Positions 24,811-33,935 of a stretch of 64,000 nucleotides of DNA are shown here, piece by piece (the stretch's first letter is position 1; each line of letters opens with the position of its first letter). Source of the stretch: HGM04593 sp045589695 (GTDB taxonomy: Bacteria > Bacteroidota > Bacteroidia > Bacteroidales > Bacteroidaceae); assembly GCA_045589695.1 (NCBI GenBank), contig JAZNPP010000026.1:86205-150204 (forward strand), written 5' to 3'. Under the pieces are notes generated by a model. It saw only the letters and a list, made by a program, of their open reading frames with translations. It made no database searches and was not told the DNA's origin. The position numbers were made by a program, and so were the translations under genes.

Positions 24811-24825
24811 TGTTCAACGTGTTTA

Positions 24826-27800
24826 TCAGAAGTTGATGTTCAAGTTAAATATCGCGCTCTTAGGCAATGGCGTAGCATAAGGATTGCCCATTGTCTCAGG
24901 GTCGAGATAGTTAGTATAATCGCCGGCGATTACAAAGAGGTTGCGACCCTCGACCGAAAGCGAAGCGGAACGTACGCCTACTTTCTTAAGCCAGTCGCCC
25001 TGGAACTTGTATGCGAGCCTTATGCTCTGGCAACGCACGTAGTTGCATTTCTTCACCCAGATATCGAGCATATTGAACGATGCGTAGTTCTCGTAGAACT
25101 GAATCTCGGAGTTATGAATGCCGTCCGAAGACATTATCGCAGGGAACTTGCCGTCGGTGTTCGTTGGTGTCCAACGGTCAAGTATATCCTTGTTCGTGTT
25201 CAGGCCTCTGTCGAAGAAAAGAGGGTTATATGTGGGCTGGACACGCACCGTTGCGCCTAAATTGAATGCGAAGTTCACGTTAAGCGAAATGTTCTTATAT
25301 TCGAAAGAGTTAAGGAAACCTCCCGAAACGACAGGGTCAGACGTGCCCATGTATGTATAGAGGTCACGTTGCTCGGCTGCGCTCATTCCGCTCGCGCCAT
25401 GCTTGTCGAGCTTGAAGAACTCTTGCGCCGAAACGGCGCGGCCGTCCTTTGTCTGATACAAGGGATAGCCTGCTTCGTCGAGCCCGGCAGTCTTGTAGGC
25501 GAAGATAGCGCCTACAGGGTAGCCTTTACGTGATGGATAGGTCGAGTTCTCGGCAACGCTCTCTTCGAGAACCTTGTTATTGTTGTATCCCACATTAAGG
25601 CTTGTGGTCCACAGGAAGTCGGGAGTGTATATATTGCGTGTAGACAGCATGAACTCGACGCCCTGGTTCTCCATGCTCGCCCAGTTTATCGTAGTAGATG
25701 CGAAACCCGTCTCAAGCGGCAACATACGCAAGCCGATAAGGTCGGTACTCTTGCGGTAGTAGTAATCGACCGTAAGGCTGACAGCTCTGTTCAGAACAGC
25801 AAGGTCTATGCCGGCATTGACATTGCTCGTGTTCTCCCAACGCAAGTTTGGGTTAGGAGCAGTCTCGCTTTCGATAACATCCTCGATGTTGCCGGGCAGA
25901 ATTTGGGTCCTGTCGATTTTGCCTATCAGATAAGGCGATGTATTCTTGTCGATATTTCCCTGCAAGCCGTAAGATAGACGCACTCCGAGATTGTCTATAG
26001 CATGTGCGTTTTTCATCCACCTCTCTTCGCTGACACGCCACAATGCGCTGACAGAATAGAGAGGCAGGAAGCGATACTTCTTGGCGACGCCGAACACGTC
26101 GGAACCGTCGAAACGCACGCTGCCGCCTATGGTGTACCTGTTGAAGAGCGTGTACGAGGCTGTAGCGAAGAACGAAGCGAAGGCGTTCTGCACGAATGTC
26201 TCGGTAAAGAACGACATTGCGTCGGCAGTGCTCTGCGACGGGAATATCACTGGCTGAGTGGTCAATGTACGCTGGTCGAAGCCGTAAGCGAGAGAATAGT
26301 TCGTTCCCGAACTTATTCGGCGCAATTCAGAACCGAGCATGAACTCTACTTCGTGCGCGTCCTTAAATGTCTGGCGATACTCGGCCATTGTCTTCCAAGT
26401 CCATTGCGTAGTGTTGCTGTTGTTCACTTTATGCATGCCGCCGTCGGGGAGGTAAGTAGTGCCGTTGTAGCGTTTGTCATACTTCTCATAACGCATGGCG
26501 TAACTGTCCTCACCGGCATAACGGTCGAGCTTGTAGCCGTCGAACTGCAGGCCGAACTGGCTCGTAAGCTTAAAGATGTCGTTGTAGTTGAACGCCGCAT
26601 CGAAAATGCTCATCAATGAGTGGTCGGTACGTGTATTCGACGTGTTAGCGCGCTCCTCGAAGATATTGAAATCGAGGCTCGTGTCAGCCCTGCCCTCGAC
26701 ATTCTTGTCATAGGAGTAGCTGTTGTCGTCGTTATATACAGTCTGGTACGGATTGGCTATACGGGAATAGTATATAGGATTAGTAAAACTGTTGTAGTCG
26801 GTCAGATAGGTGTTCTGCTTACGCTGATTGGCATATACCGAAGCGCCTAACTTAAGATACTTGTTTATGCGGTAGTCTGTCTTCAACGTTATGTTGAAGC
26901 GGTTGTTGCCTACGCCACGGACATTGCCCTGCTCGCTGTTATAGCCTACTGAGGTATAGTAATTTACCTTTTCCGTTCCGCCCGAAATGCTCAGGTTATA
27001 GTCCTGCGAAATCGCATCACGCATAAGGATATCGTTCCAGTCGGTATTTATCGACTTCAGACTGTTGAGGGCGTTCTGTGCATCGGGCGACAGCATATCC
27101 CAGCCGCCGGCCTTGAACGCATCGACCTCGCCGAGTTGCGAGAGTATCTGATATACAGAGCCTTTCTTGTCACGGTACGAGTATCCCGATGCGAGGAGGT
27201 CGAGTTCAAGCCCTACCTTTTCCTCGGAGTTCAGCATATTCAAGCGACTGAGGTCAAGGTTTGGATTTACCGTCAGCTTTGACGACAGGTTTATCTGCAC
27301 CTTGCCGACCTTTCCTTTCTTAGTCGTTATGACAATGACGCCGTTTGCGGCACGGGCTCCGTAAATGGCAGTAGCGGCAGCGTCTTTCAAGACCGTCACG
27401 GTCTCGATGTCGGCAGGGTTTATTCCGGCAATGGATGTCTGATAGATATTATCGATATCCTTCAGTTCTTCCATCGCAGGAACGTCCGTTCCCTCAAGCG
27501 GCATGCCGTCAAGCACCCACAAAGGGTCCTGCGTACCGCAAAGCGACGCCGTACCACGAATTCTTATCTTGACAGGCGCGCCGGGGGCTCCGTTTGACAC
27601 TACCGATGACAGACCGGGAACCTGTCCGGCAAGAGCCTGGTCGATATTCGTTATGGAGCCTATGTTGCCTTCGGCAATGTTTACAGTGGTTACAGATGAT
27701 GTCAGACGACGACGCTCAATGTTCTGATAACCAGTCACTACAACCTCTCTTATCTTGTTAGAGTTAGAGCGGAGCACTACTTTGTAAACGCTCTCTTCGG

Positions 27801-28071
27801 GGGTGATTTTCACGAATTCCGTCTCATAGCCCACAAAAGTAACAGAAAAGCCTTTTGCGTCGTCCGGCACCTCAATAGAGAACTCGCCGTTCATATCTGT
27901 AGCCGTGCCGAGCAAAGGACGCTCCTTCTCTTTGAATTCCACCTTTACGGTCGCGCCTATTAGCGGTGAATTGTCGAAGTCGCCGTCAAAAACCTTGCCC
28001 TTTATTACACGTTGCTGAGCGAACAACGTGAGAGGCAAAGCCATAAGCAATAATATAAGTAGTTTCTTCAT
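24826..28071 (-). CDS. SusC/RagA family TonB-linked outer-membrane protein
   Basis: TonB-dependent importer of 1081 residues. After signal MKKLLILLLMALPLTLFA comes a carboxypeptidase-regulatory-like domain (VIKGKVFDGDFDNSPLIGAT ... FSVTFVGYETEFV). TonB-box and plug sequences IREVVVTGYQNIERR and GAPVKIRIRGTASLCGTQDPLWVLDGMPL follow, with ATAIYGARAANGVIVITTKKG, and then a 22-strand-type barrel. Its start codon overlaps the stop of the metalloprotease gene by one base (TAATG), showing translational coupling. Together with SusD it should import oligopeptides or glycans released at the surface. Confidence 0.95.
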   Translation of the reverse strand: MKKLLILLLMALPLTLFAQQRVIKGKVFDGDFDNSPLIGATVKVEFKEKERPLLGTATDMNGEFSIEVPDDAKGFSVTFVGYETEFVKITPEESVYKVVLRSNSNKIREVVVTGYQNIERRRLTSSVTTVNIAEGNIGSITNIDQALAGQVPGLSSVVSNGAPGAPVKIRIRGTASLCGTQDPLWVLDGMPLEGTDVPAMEELKDIDNIYQTSIAGINPADIETVTVLKDAAATAIYGARAANGVIVITTKKGKVGKVQINLSSKLTVNPNLDLSRLNMLNSEEKVGLELDLLASGYSYRDKKGSVYQILSQLGEVDAFKAGGWDMLSPDAQNALNSLKSINTDWNDILMRDAISQDYNLSISGGTEKVNYYTSVGYNSEQGNVRGVGNNRFNITLKTDYRINKYLKLGASVYANQRKQNTYLTDYNSFTNPIYYSRIANPYQTVYNDDNSYSYDKNVEGRADTSLDFNIFEERANTSNTRTDHSLMSIFDAAFNYNDIFKLTSQFGLQFDGYKLDRYAGEDSYAMRYEKYDKRYNGTTYLPDGGMHKVNNSNTTQWTWKTMAEYRQTFKDAHEVEFMLGSELRRISSGTNYSLAYGFDQRTLTTQPVIFPSQSTADAMSFFTETFVQNAFASFFATASYTLFNRYTIGGSVRFDGSDVFGVAKKYRFLPLYSVSALWRVSEERWMKNAHAIDNLGVRLSYGLQGNIDKNTSPYLIGKIDRTQILPGNIEDVIESETAPNPNLRWENTSNVNAGIDLAVLNRAVSLTVDYYYRKSTDLIGLRMLPLETGFASTTINWASMENQGVEFMLSTRNIYTPDFLWTTSLNVGYNNNKVLEESVAENSTYPSRKGYPVGAIFAYKTAGLDEAGYPLYQTKDGRAVSAQEFFKLDKHGASGMSAAEQRDLYTYMGTSDPVVSGGFLNSFEYKNISLNVNFAFNLGATVRVQPTYNPLFFDRGLNTNKDILDRWTPTNTDGKFPAIMSSDGIHNSEIQFYENYASFNMLDIWVKKCNYVRCQSIRLAYKFQGDWLKKVGVRSASLSVEGRNLFVIAGDYTNYLDPETMGNPYATPLPKSAIFNLNINF

Positions 28072-30677
28072 TATTTCTTGTTGTACTGTTTAGGCATGTC
28101 GAGAGCGTCCTCGATGCGTGAAACCAAATCCTGATAATGCAGTTTCTTCTGTTTGTTCCTGCATCTTTTGAGCTTCTTGTTCAGCAATTTATGTATTTTC
28201 TTAAGTTCTCCTCGCTTGATTGAGATTGCGTCGCTTGTACGCTCTATCTGCCCTGTGCTGAACTTCAGCGAGCGGGGAGCTGACGTGAGCCCGCGCTCAG
28301 CCATTTCTTCTTCACAGCAGAAATCTCTCTCGCCCGCATTGTCAAGCAAGGGATGCGTATCGTATTCAGCGAGTCTTTTATTCAGCTTGAGGCCCTCGGG
28401 CTCCGCTGCCGCTGTTATAAGAGCGTCCACAAAGCTCTTCTGCAGGCTGCGGTCCATGACATCAAGCCTCTTTCCTTTTTTTGTCTTGCGGAATATATGG
28501 TCATGGAGCATGTCCATCATCTCGTACGCAGTGAATGCCTTGCGACCGTTCTCATACTCATTTTCAAGCATGCGCATGATGCGTTCATTAAGCATCATAT
28601 CCCAAAGTATGTAGTTCTGCTGATTACGCAACGCAACATTGGGATGCTCTTCGATAACGCCTATCGGGGTATTGCGCTGGAAATATGTATAGTCGGTAAT
28701 CTCGCAGTCGAAGAGCCATTCGGGGTAGGTAAGCACCTCGTCAATAAGGAAGTTCACAGCATCTCTCTGACGCTTTTTCTCAACGAACCTGTAGCTCTTG
28801 CACCCGTCGCCGACTGTCGTGTTTTCCAAGTACATGCCGCCGATATTCGCCATTACATGATAGTGGTAAAGACTCCACTGGAACAGCACGCCAGAATAGA
28901 GCTTTGCGGCATCGTCGTATGTCTGCGACGGCTCCCCTGTCGTTGTCCATGCTATAATATTGGGCACTACCTTCTTTAAATTCTTAATACCGTATCTCGC
29001 CGCCTTCATTGCGTTATCGCCAAGGTCTTCGCTCATCGCACGAGGGTCAATAGCCGTACGAGCCGGCTGCGCCTCGCTGTATTTATACAGCGGCGCATTG
29101 TGGTTCTGAATAAGTTTTTCAAGTTCGACCTTCGCTGTCGCTTCGTCAGGATACCAGCGATATCCCCACTCTATCGCAAACAAATCGTAAGGACCGATGT
29201 GCGGCGAAAGAGCCTTCACGCAGTCTTTAGGCTGCGCCACATAGTTAAAACGGGCATAATCCATTATCGAGGCCGACGTGCCGGATGTGAAATTCTTGTT
29301 TCGCAGAGAATCCACCGAATAGGCCGCTGAAGCTCTCATATTGTGACGAAGACCGAGAGAGTGACCTACTTCGTGGCATGCCACGAAGCGTGCCGCATCG
29401 CCCATAAGTTCAATAGGCAGCTCATGCGAGCGGGCAGCAGGATTAACAGCTGCAGTCTGAACGACTATCCACTCTTTTATAAGCGACTGGACATTGTGCC
29501 ACCATATTATATCAGCCTCAAGTATCTCGCCGGAACGGGGGTCAATTGTAGAAGGACCCATAGCGTTTGCCTTTTGGGAAGCGGCATGGGTAAGTACGGA
29601 ATATTTCATGTCGTCTCCCTCGGCCGCTATGCTGTCGGTATATTCAGCCACTTGCACCGCATTCTTGAAACCGGCCTTCTCGAAAGCAACGTTCCAATCC
29701 AAGATACCTTCTTTTATATAAGGTACAAGGTGCGCAGGCATAGCGTTGTCGATGTAGAACACTATCGGCTTGACAGGCTCCACAAGTTCGCCTCTCATGT
29801 ATGCCTCTTCGTCCGATGGCTCCAAACGCCAACGGGTAATGTAGTGGTTGTTCTCTACAGACTGCTGTTCGTCGCTGTACTGCAATTTAGCGATAGAGAA
29901 ATAACCGACCTTATTGCTCTCTTCACGCGCCATCATAGGTTCTTCGGGAAGCAGCGTCAAGGTTGAGCTGACAACGGACGTCACATATATGCTTGCATTG
30001 CCCTCAACGACCTTGGTAGTCAATTCCGACGTAGCCGTGATATTGTTCTCGAAAGCTTTGATATCGACTATGCGAGAGAGGTCGGACTGAACACTCGTAC
30101 CGAGGTTGATATTGTTGAACAGGTCATTCACGCAGTTGTTCTTGCCGTTGAAGAGGTCATTTACCATAAAGACGATCGAACCCTTGTCGGGTGAAACAGC
30201 ATCAATCTTTATACGGGCTATGATAGGATTTACATAGTTATTCTCGACAGAAGCCCTTATGATATCATCTTCGGGAACGTCGGGAGTTATTCTGTTCTGG
30301 CGTATCGTAACCTTTTTCAGTTCTTTGTCAGCCTCGAACAGAATTGTCTGGTTCTGATATACAATACCTTTGTTCACTCCCGCATCGTTGAGTTCCTGCT
30401 GTACTTTCTGCAGGCGGTTAGTGACAAGGAAGTTGCGTCCGAGAAACTCTACGGGCATTTCGATATAGAAGGTGTCGGACTTGCTTATAATATTGACAAC
30501 TCCGTTGCTCTCGAAGAAGCGTCTGCCTGTTATTTTACTGTACACGGAATCGGTTTCCGATATATTCTTGTTTTCTGCCGCTTGCAGAGAATCGTTTTTC
30601 TGTTCCGCGACTGCAGTGCTGTCTGCGGTCCCAAAACCTGTGAAGAATGTCAGTAATAGTAAAAAATTTCTTATCAT
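28071..30677 (-). CDS. Secreted zinc-dependent metalloprotease (DUF5117/DUF5118/DUF4953 type)
   Basis: Exported protease of 868 residues with signal MIRNFLLLLTFFTGFG. Order of regions: a DUF5118-like N-terminal part (about 45-100), a DUF5117-like beta domain (about 100-290) and a metzincin-like catalytic domain. The last has zinc motif HEVGHSLGLRH, with ligands His435, His439 and His445 and catalytic Glu436, then an SIMDYARFNYVAQP Met-turn-like sequence. A basic C-terminal tail (about 820-868, GELKKIHKLLNKKLKRCRNK) is unusual. First gene of an operon with SusC, SusD and a T9SS cargo-like protein, so it likely cuts proteins into peptides for SusCD. Family naming is from pattern memory. Confidence 0.88.
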   Translation of the reverse strand: MIRNFLLLLTFFTGFGTADSTAVAEQKNDSLQAAENKNISETDSVYSKITGRRFFESNGVVNIISKSDTFYIEMPVEFLGRNFLVTNRLQKVQQELNDAGVNKGIVYQNQTILFEADKELKKVTIRQNRITPDVPEDDIIRASVENNYVNPIIARIKIDAVSPDKGSIVFMVNDLFNGKNNCVNDLFNNINLGTSVQSDLSRIVDIKAFENNITATSELTTKVVEGNASIYVTSVVSSTLTLLPEEPMMAREESNKVGYFSIAKLQYSDEQQSVENNHYITRWRLEPSDEEAYMRGELVEPVKPIVFYIDNAMPAHLVPYIKEGILDWNVAFEKAGFKNAVQVAEYTDSIAAEGDDMKYSVLTHAASQKANAMGPSTIDPRSGEILEADIIWWHNVQSLIKEWIVVQTAAVNPAARSHELPIELMGDAARFVACHEVGHSLGLRHNMRASAAYSVDSLRNKNFTSGTSASIMDYARFNYVAQPKDCVKALSPHIGPYDLFAIEWGYRWYPDEATAKVELEKLIQNHNAPLYKYSEAQPARTAIDPRAMSEDLGDNAMKAARYGIKNLKKVVPNIIAWTTTGEPSQTYDDAAKLYSGVLFQWSLYHYHVMANIGGMYLENTTVGDGCKSYRFVEKKRQRDAVNFLIDEVLTYPEWLFDCEITDYTYFQRNTPIGVIEEHPNVALRNQQNYILWDMMLNERIMRMLENEYENGRKAFTAYEMMDMLHDHIFRKTKKGKRLDVMDRSLQKSFVDALITAAAEPEGLKLNKRLAEYDTHPLLDNAGERDFCCEEEMAERGLTSAPRSLKFSTGQIERTSDAISIKRGELKKIHKLLNKKLKRCRNKQKKLHYQDLVSRIEDALDMPKQYNKK

Positions 30678-31081
30678 GTTTTATATCTTTAATTAGCGTG
30701 TATCGTGTCGTTTTGAATGTAATATTCCCAATTTACAAACCAAAATGGTTTTAAAATGCAAAAATAAAGAAAATTTTAAAAACAGCAGGCCTAAAAAAGG
30801 TATAAAATGCAATTTTCGCTCAAGAAAAAGAAAAAAGAGAGTATAGAATACTGATATATTAAAGCGATATAGGCAAAAAGCGATTGCTCCGTGATTCACA
30901 TCAGGGAGCAATCTTAACACAAACACAAAATAAAACACGACAAAACTACTATGCAAACATTCACCTATCGCACTTTCATACGATGTGCCGGGCACAGGTA
31001 TTCACATATCCGTGAACAGCTTGGGGTGACTTGCAATAATAGAACATTGCCGCAAGCCGTTTTGTTTTCACAAATAGTGTT
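30678..31081. other. Intergenic region upstream of the metalloprotease operon
   Basis: AT-rich, with no credible gene. A -7-like box for the minus strand, TATTTTTG, lies at 30766-30759 without a convincing -33. A hairpin at 30882-30913 (GATTGCTCC/GGAGCAATC with an inner TGAT/ATCA stem) is followed on the minus strand by GCTTTTTG and may terminate read-through. The rest holds nothing I can interpret. Confidence 0.45.
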
Positions 31082-31120
31082 AAAAAAGTGGCGGCAACCC
31101 GAAAAAGTCACCGCCGCCAT
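31082..31120 (-). terminator. Terminator of the thioesterase gene
   Basis: Stem TGGCGGC/GCCGCCA (31089-31095 with 31113-31119) followed on the minus strand by CTTTTTTAAC. It lies 43 bp past the thioesterase stop codon. Confidence 0.75.
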
Positions 31121-31162
31121 TACAGAGAAATATAGAATATCCCGTCCGGAAGCCATGGCGTT

Positions 31163-31537
31163 TTATTTAAGCTTCGCCATAAAACGCTCGACATCAACAA
31201 TAAAACGGGTATGCGTGCCTTTTCCTATTATCACGTCTCCGTCGAACGCCTCTACGTTGAACATCAGCTTACGGCCTTCGACTGCAATAAGCGTTGCAGT
31301 CGCTTGAATTTCGGCACCGGGCGGCGAGGGTTTCACATGGGTAGTATTAATCTCGGAGCCGACCGTTGTCGTACCTTCGGGCAAGAACGGAGCGACTGCG
31401 TTCATTGCGGCATTCTCCATAAGCGCCACCATTGACGGAGTGGCAAAAACATCAAGGCCGCCGGAACCGACAGCCGAAGCGCATACAGCCGGTGTAACAA
31501 CGAGCTTGCTTGTGTATTTCAATCCTTCTTTAAGCAT
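31163..31537 (-). CDS. Hotdog-fold acyl-CoA thioesterase, FlK-like
   Basis: Small protein of 124 residues from this start. The pattern VGSGGLDVFATPSMVALMENAAM, then GTTTVGSEINTTHVKPSPPG, and the ending GKGTHTRFIVD matches the fluoroacetyl-CoA thioesterase-like hotdog family. Most members are general or unknown acyl-CoA hydrolases. The expected catalytic triad region (Thr/Glu in FATPSMVALMEN and His in NTTHVKP) is present. Upstream ATG codons reach 31630 but overlap the MscS leader; MLKEGLKYTSK at 31537 aligns with the family's normal start. It is transcribed divergently from the MscS channel gene. Confidence 0.8.
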   Translation of the reverse strand: MLKEGLKYTSKLVVTPAVCASAVGSGGLDVFATPSMVALMENAAMNAVAPFLPEGTTTVGSEINTTHVKPSPPGAEIQATATLIAVEGRKLMFNVEAFDGDVIIGKGTHTRFIVDVERFMAKLK

Positions 31538-31641
31538 AATATTCTGTTTTGCGAGTTTTCGCAAAGATAGCGCTTTTTCAATCATAATAACAGCTACCGA
31601 CGACAAAAACATAACGTCAATTGTTAGCAATAGAAAAAAGA

Positions 31642-32925
31642 ATGGAGAAAAATATCGTTTTTTGGCTTCACAAAAAGGTTGAAGAACTTTTGCAGCATAC
31701 CGGAGTGTCAGAAAAGTTACTTGAGCGTTCCGAAAACCTCATTATCCTGCTCATTCTTTTCCTGTTCGCTTTTGCAGTGATGGAGATAACATACAGAGCC
31801 GTTCATTTTACAGCAAGACGTGTCGCTCAAAAAAAGCATTACGAATTTCTGCAGCATATAATAAAAGGCAAAAGACTGAGAAGAGTCTCATATATAATAT
31901 TGCCTATTATAATAGAGATTATGTTGCCGTTTGCGCTTTCCGAAAAACCGGCACTCCTCTTTTATATCGAAAAAGCCGTTTGGATTCTCTTCACGGTTTT
32001 CGTCGTAGTTGGAGTGAATACCCTGCTTATCACAATGGGAGAGTCGGCATTCAACAACAGCAAATATCACGACAGGCCTATAAAAGGATTTCTGCAGATA
32101 ACACGCATAACAGTATTCATAATTGCGGCTATAATCGTCGTTTCAATATTGACCGACAAGTCGCCGGTTTACCTCATTGGCGGCTTGGGAGCTTTCGCTG
32201 CCGTGCTTATGCTCATAGCCAAAGACAGCATAATGGGGTTTGTCGGGGGCTTCCTGCTGCTTGAGAACGACATGGTGCGGCTCGGCGACTGGATAGAGAT
32301 TCCCGGAACGGGCATCAACGGCACGGTGTTCGACATAACCTTGACAATTGTCAAGGTACGAAACTGGGACAACACTATCGCTACAATACCGCCCTACTCT
32401 TTGATAAACGAGAGTTTCATCAATTGGCGAGGAATGAGTGAGAGCGGAGGGAGACGTATCGCACGCGGCTACACCATTAAGATAGACTGCATAAAACCAT
32501 GTGACAATAGAATACTGAACATAATCAAAGGACTTGACAAGGAGTTGGAGGAGTCGTTCGCCGCAACGTGCGGCAGCGGAGACACGTCAGAGAATACCAA
32601 TGCCGGAGTTTTCCGCAGATACGCCGAAAGATATCTGCTCCGACATCCTATGATAAGAAAAGACATGCTCACAATGGTAAGGACTCTTGAGCCGACGGAG
32701 AACGGCTTGCCGATACAGTTTTATTGCTTCACCGCTACGACCGACTGGAACGAGTACGAAAATATCCAGTCGGAAATCATGGAGCATTTTGCGTCGGTCA
32801 TGCCGCTGTTCGAATTGTACCCGTTCCAGAACGCCGGAGCGCGCGACACTATAAACAGCGGGCTTATTGAAGGACAATACCCGATAGAAAGTATTGAAGG
32901 GCTGCCGTTCAGAACATTCAAATAA
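31642..32925 (+). CDS. Mechanosensitive ion channel, MscS family (YbdG-like)
   Basis: Inner-membrane channel of 427 residues. About five hydrophobic segments are visible (LIILLILFLFAFAVMEI, VSYIILPIIIEIMLPFAL, VWILFTVFVVVGVNTLL, VFIIAAIIVVSILT and the pore helix GGLGAFAAVLMLIAKDSIMGFVGG). The MscS beta-domain follows (MVRLGDWIEIPGTGINGTVFDITLTIVKVRNWDNTIATIP), then a cytoplasmic alpha/beta domain. Length and the IPxTGxxGTV pattern resemble YbdG. An in-frame TTG at 31621 exists, but ATG at 31642 (MEKNIVFWLHKK) is more likely. It would protect against hypo-osmotic shock. Confidence 0.9.
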   Translation: MEKNIVFWLHKKVEELLQHTGVSEKLLERSENLIILLILFLFAFAVMEITYRAVHFTARRVAQKKHYEFLQHIIKGKRLRRVSYIILPIIIEIMLPFALSEKPALLFYIEKAVWILFTVFVVVGVNTLLITMGESAFNNSKYHDRPIKGFLQITRITVFIIAAIIVVSILTDKSPVYLIGGLGAFAAVLMLIAKDSIMGFVGGFLLLENDMVRLGDWIEIPGTGINGTVFDITLTIVKVRNWDNTIATIPPYSLINESFINWRGMSESGGRRIARGYTIKIDCIKPCDNRILNIIKGLDKELEESFAATCGSGDTSENTNAGVFRRYAERYLLRHPMIRKDMLTMVRTLEPTENGLPIQFYCFTATTDWNEYENIQSEIMEHFASVMPLFELYPFQNAGARDTINSGLIEGQYPIESIEGLPFRTFK

Positions 32926-33003
32926 GCAGGCCGTGCGCAATGCGATGACAAAAAGAACAAGGTTTGGCAAAAATATACCGCCGGACATTACACTTAACAT
33001 CTT

Positions 33004-33071
33004 TTGTACAAAAACGTACAATAGTCGGAATTTATCGACAAGGGACATAGGTACATTTTATACTAATTTTG
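33004..33071 (+). promoter_or_regulatory. Inverted repeat and -7 box upstream of the SDR-ALDH cluster
   Basis: TTGTAC-AAAAAC-GTACAA (33004-33021) is a perfect 6-bp dyad. It lies 43 bp upstream of TAATTTTG (33064-33071), a match to the -7 consensus TAnnTTTG. No TTTG at the expected -33 was found, so an activator bound at the dyad is conceivable. The SDR start codon is at 33121. Confidence 0.4.
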
Positions 33072-33120
33072 CCGGCAATTTGGGACAATTATACATTTTT
33101 TACATCAAAAGGATAATATT

Positions 33121-33933
33121 ATGACTAAAATCAAAGGAAACTGCGTACTCATTACAGGTGGCGCATCGGGCATCGGACGCATAATGGGACGCATGGCTAT
33201 TGAAAAAGGAGCAAGACAGCTTGTCATTTGGGATATAAACGAAACTAACATAGCATCGACCATAGACGAATACAGCAAAATAGGCAAAGCAAAGGGTTAT
33301 AAGGTTGATGTTTCGGACAGCTTGCAGGTAAAAGAGGCCGCAACGAAAACAATTAAGGAATGCGGCAATGTAGACATTGTGATAAACTGCGCGGGCATTG
33401 TCACGGGCAACGCTACATTCGACAAGCAGACGACCGACGAGATTGAACGCACCATAAAGATAAACACCATAGCCCCGATGACCGTCGCCCGTGAGTTCCT
33501 CCCCGGAATGATAGAACGCGATTGCGGACATGTATGCAACATAGCGTCGGCAGCAGGCATGATTTCTAACCCGAGAATGTCGGTCTACGTCGCGAGCAAA
33601 TGGGGAATTATCGGCTGGAGCGACAGCGTCCGCATTGAACTGAAGCAGATGAAAAGCAAGGTACGCTTCACCACCATTGCTCCCTATTTTATTAATACAG
33701 GAATGTTCGACGGTGTAAAATCACGAGTTTTCCCTATACTCGAACCGGAGCCGACAGCAAAGAAAATCATCAGGAGCATAGAGAAAAACAGAAACTTCAA
33801 GGGCATACCTTTCGGATATCATTTTATACGTTTTTGCCAAGCTTTGTTGCCTACCTCGATTTTTGATTATATCTTTGGAGAAGTTGTTGGTATATTTCAT
33901 GCGATGGACAGCTTCACCGGTCGTAAAAAATAG
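33121..33933 (+). CDS. Short-chain dehydrogenase/reductase, retinol/17-beta-HSD-like
   Basis: Classical SDR of 270 residues: NAD(P) loop ITGGASGIGRIMGR, VIWDIN (Asp after beta-2 suggests NAD preference), NCAGIV, catalytic Ser in CNIASAAGM and active site SVYVASKWG with Tyr and Lys. Closest in style to the RDH10/HSD17B11 group acting on lipid-like alcohols; a C-terminal hydrophobic stretch FIRFCQALLPTSIFDYIFG may touch the membrane. It starts the cluster of SDR, aldehyde dehydrogenase (2 bp later), BASS transporter, acyltransferase and barrel protein. Oxidation of a hydrophobic alcohol to an aldehyde for the next enzyme is a reasonable inference. Confidence 0.9.
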   Translation: MTKIKGNCVLITGGASGIGRIMGRMAIEKGARQLVIWDINETNIASTIDEYSKIGKAKGYKVDVSDSLQVKEAATKTIKECGNVDIVINCAGIVTGNATFDKQTTDEIERTIKINTIAPMTVAREFLPGMIERDCGHVCNIASAAGMISNPRMSVYVASKWGIIGWSDSVRIELKQMKSKVRFTTIAPYFINTGMFDGVKSRVFPILEPEPTAKKIIRSIEKNRNFKGIPFGYHFIRFCQALLPTSIFDYIFGEVVGIFHAMDSFTGRKK

Positions 33934-33935
33934 AC

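Noticed and set aside
26002..26619. 205-codon frame antisense to the SusC gene
   Set aside because: Long antisense frames are common over GC-biased codons; the sense gene is unambiguous.
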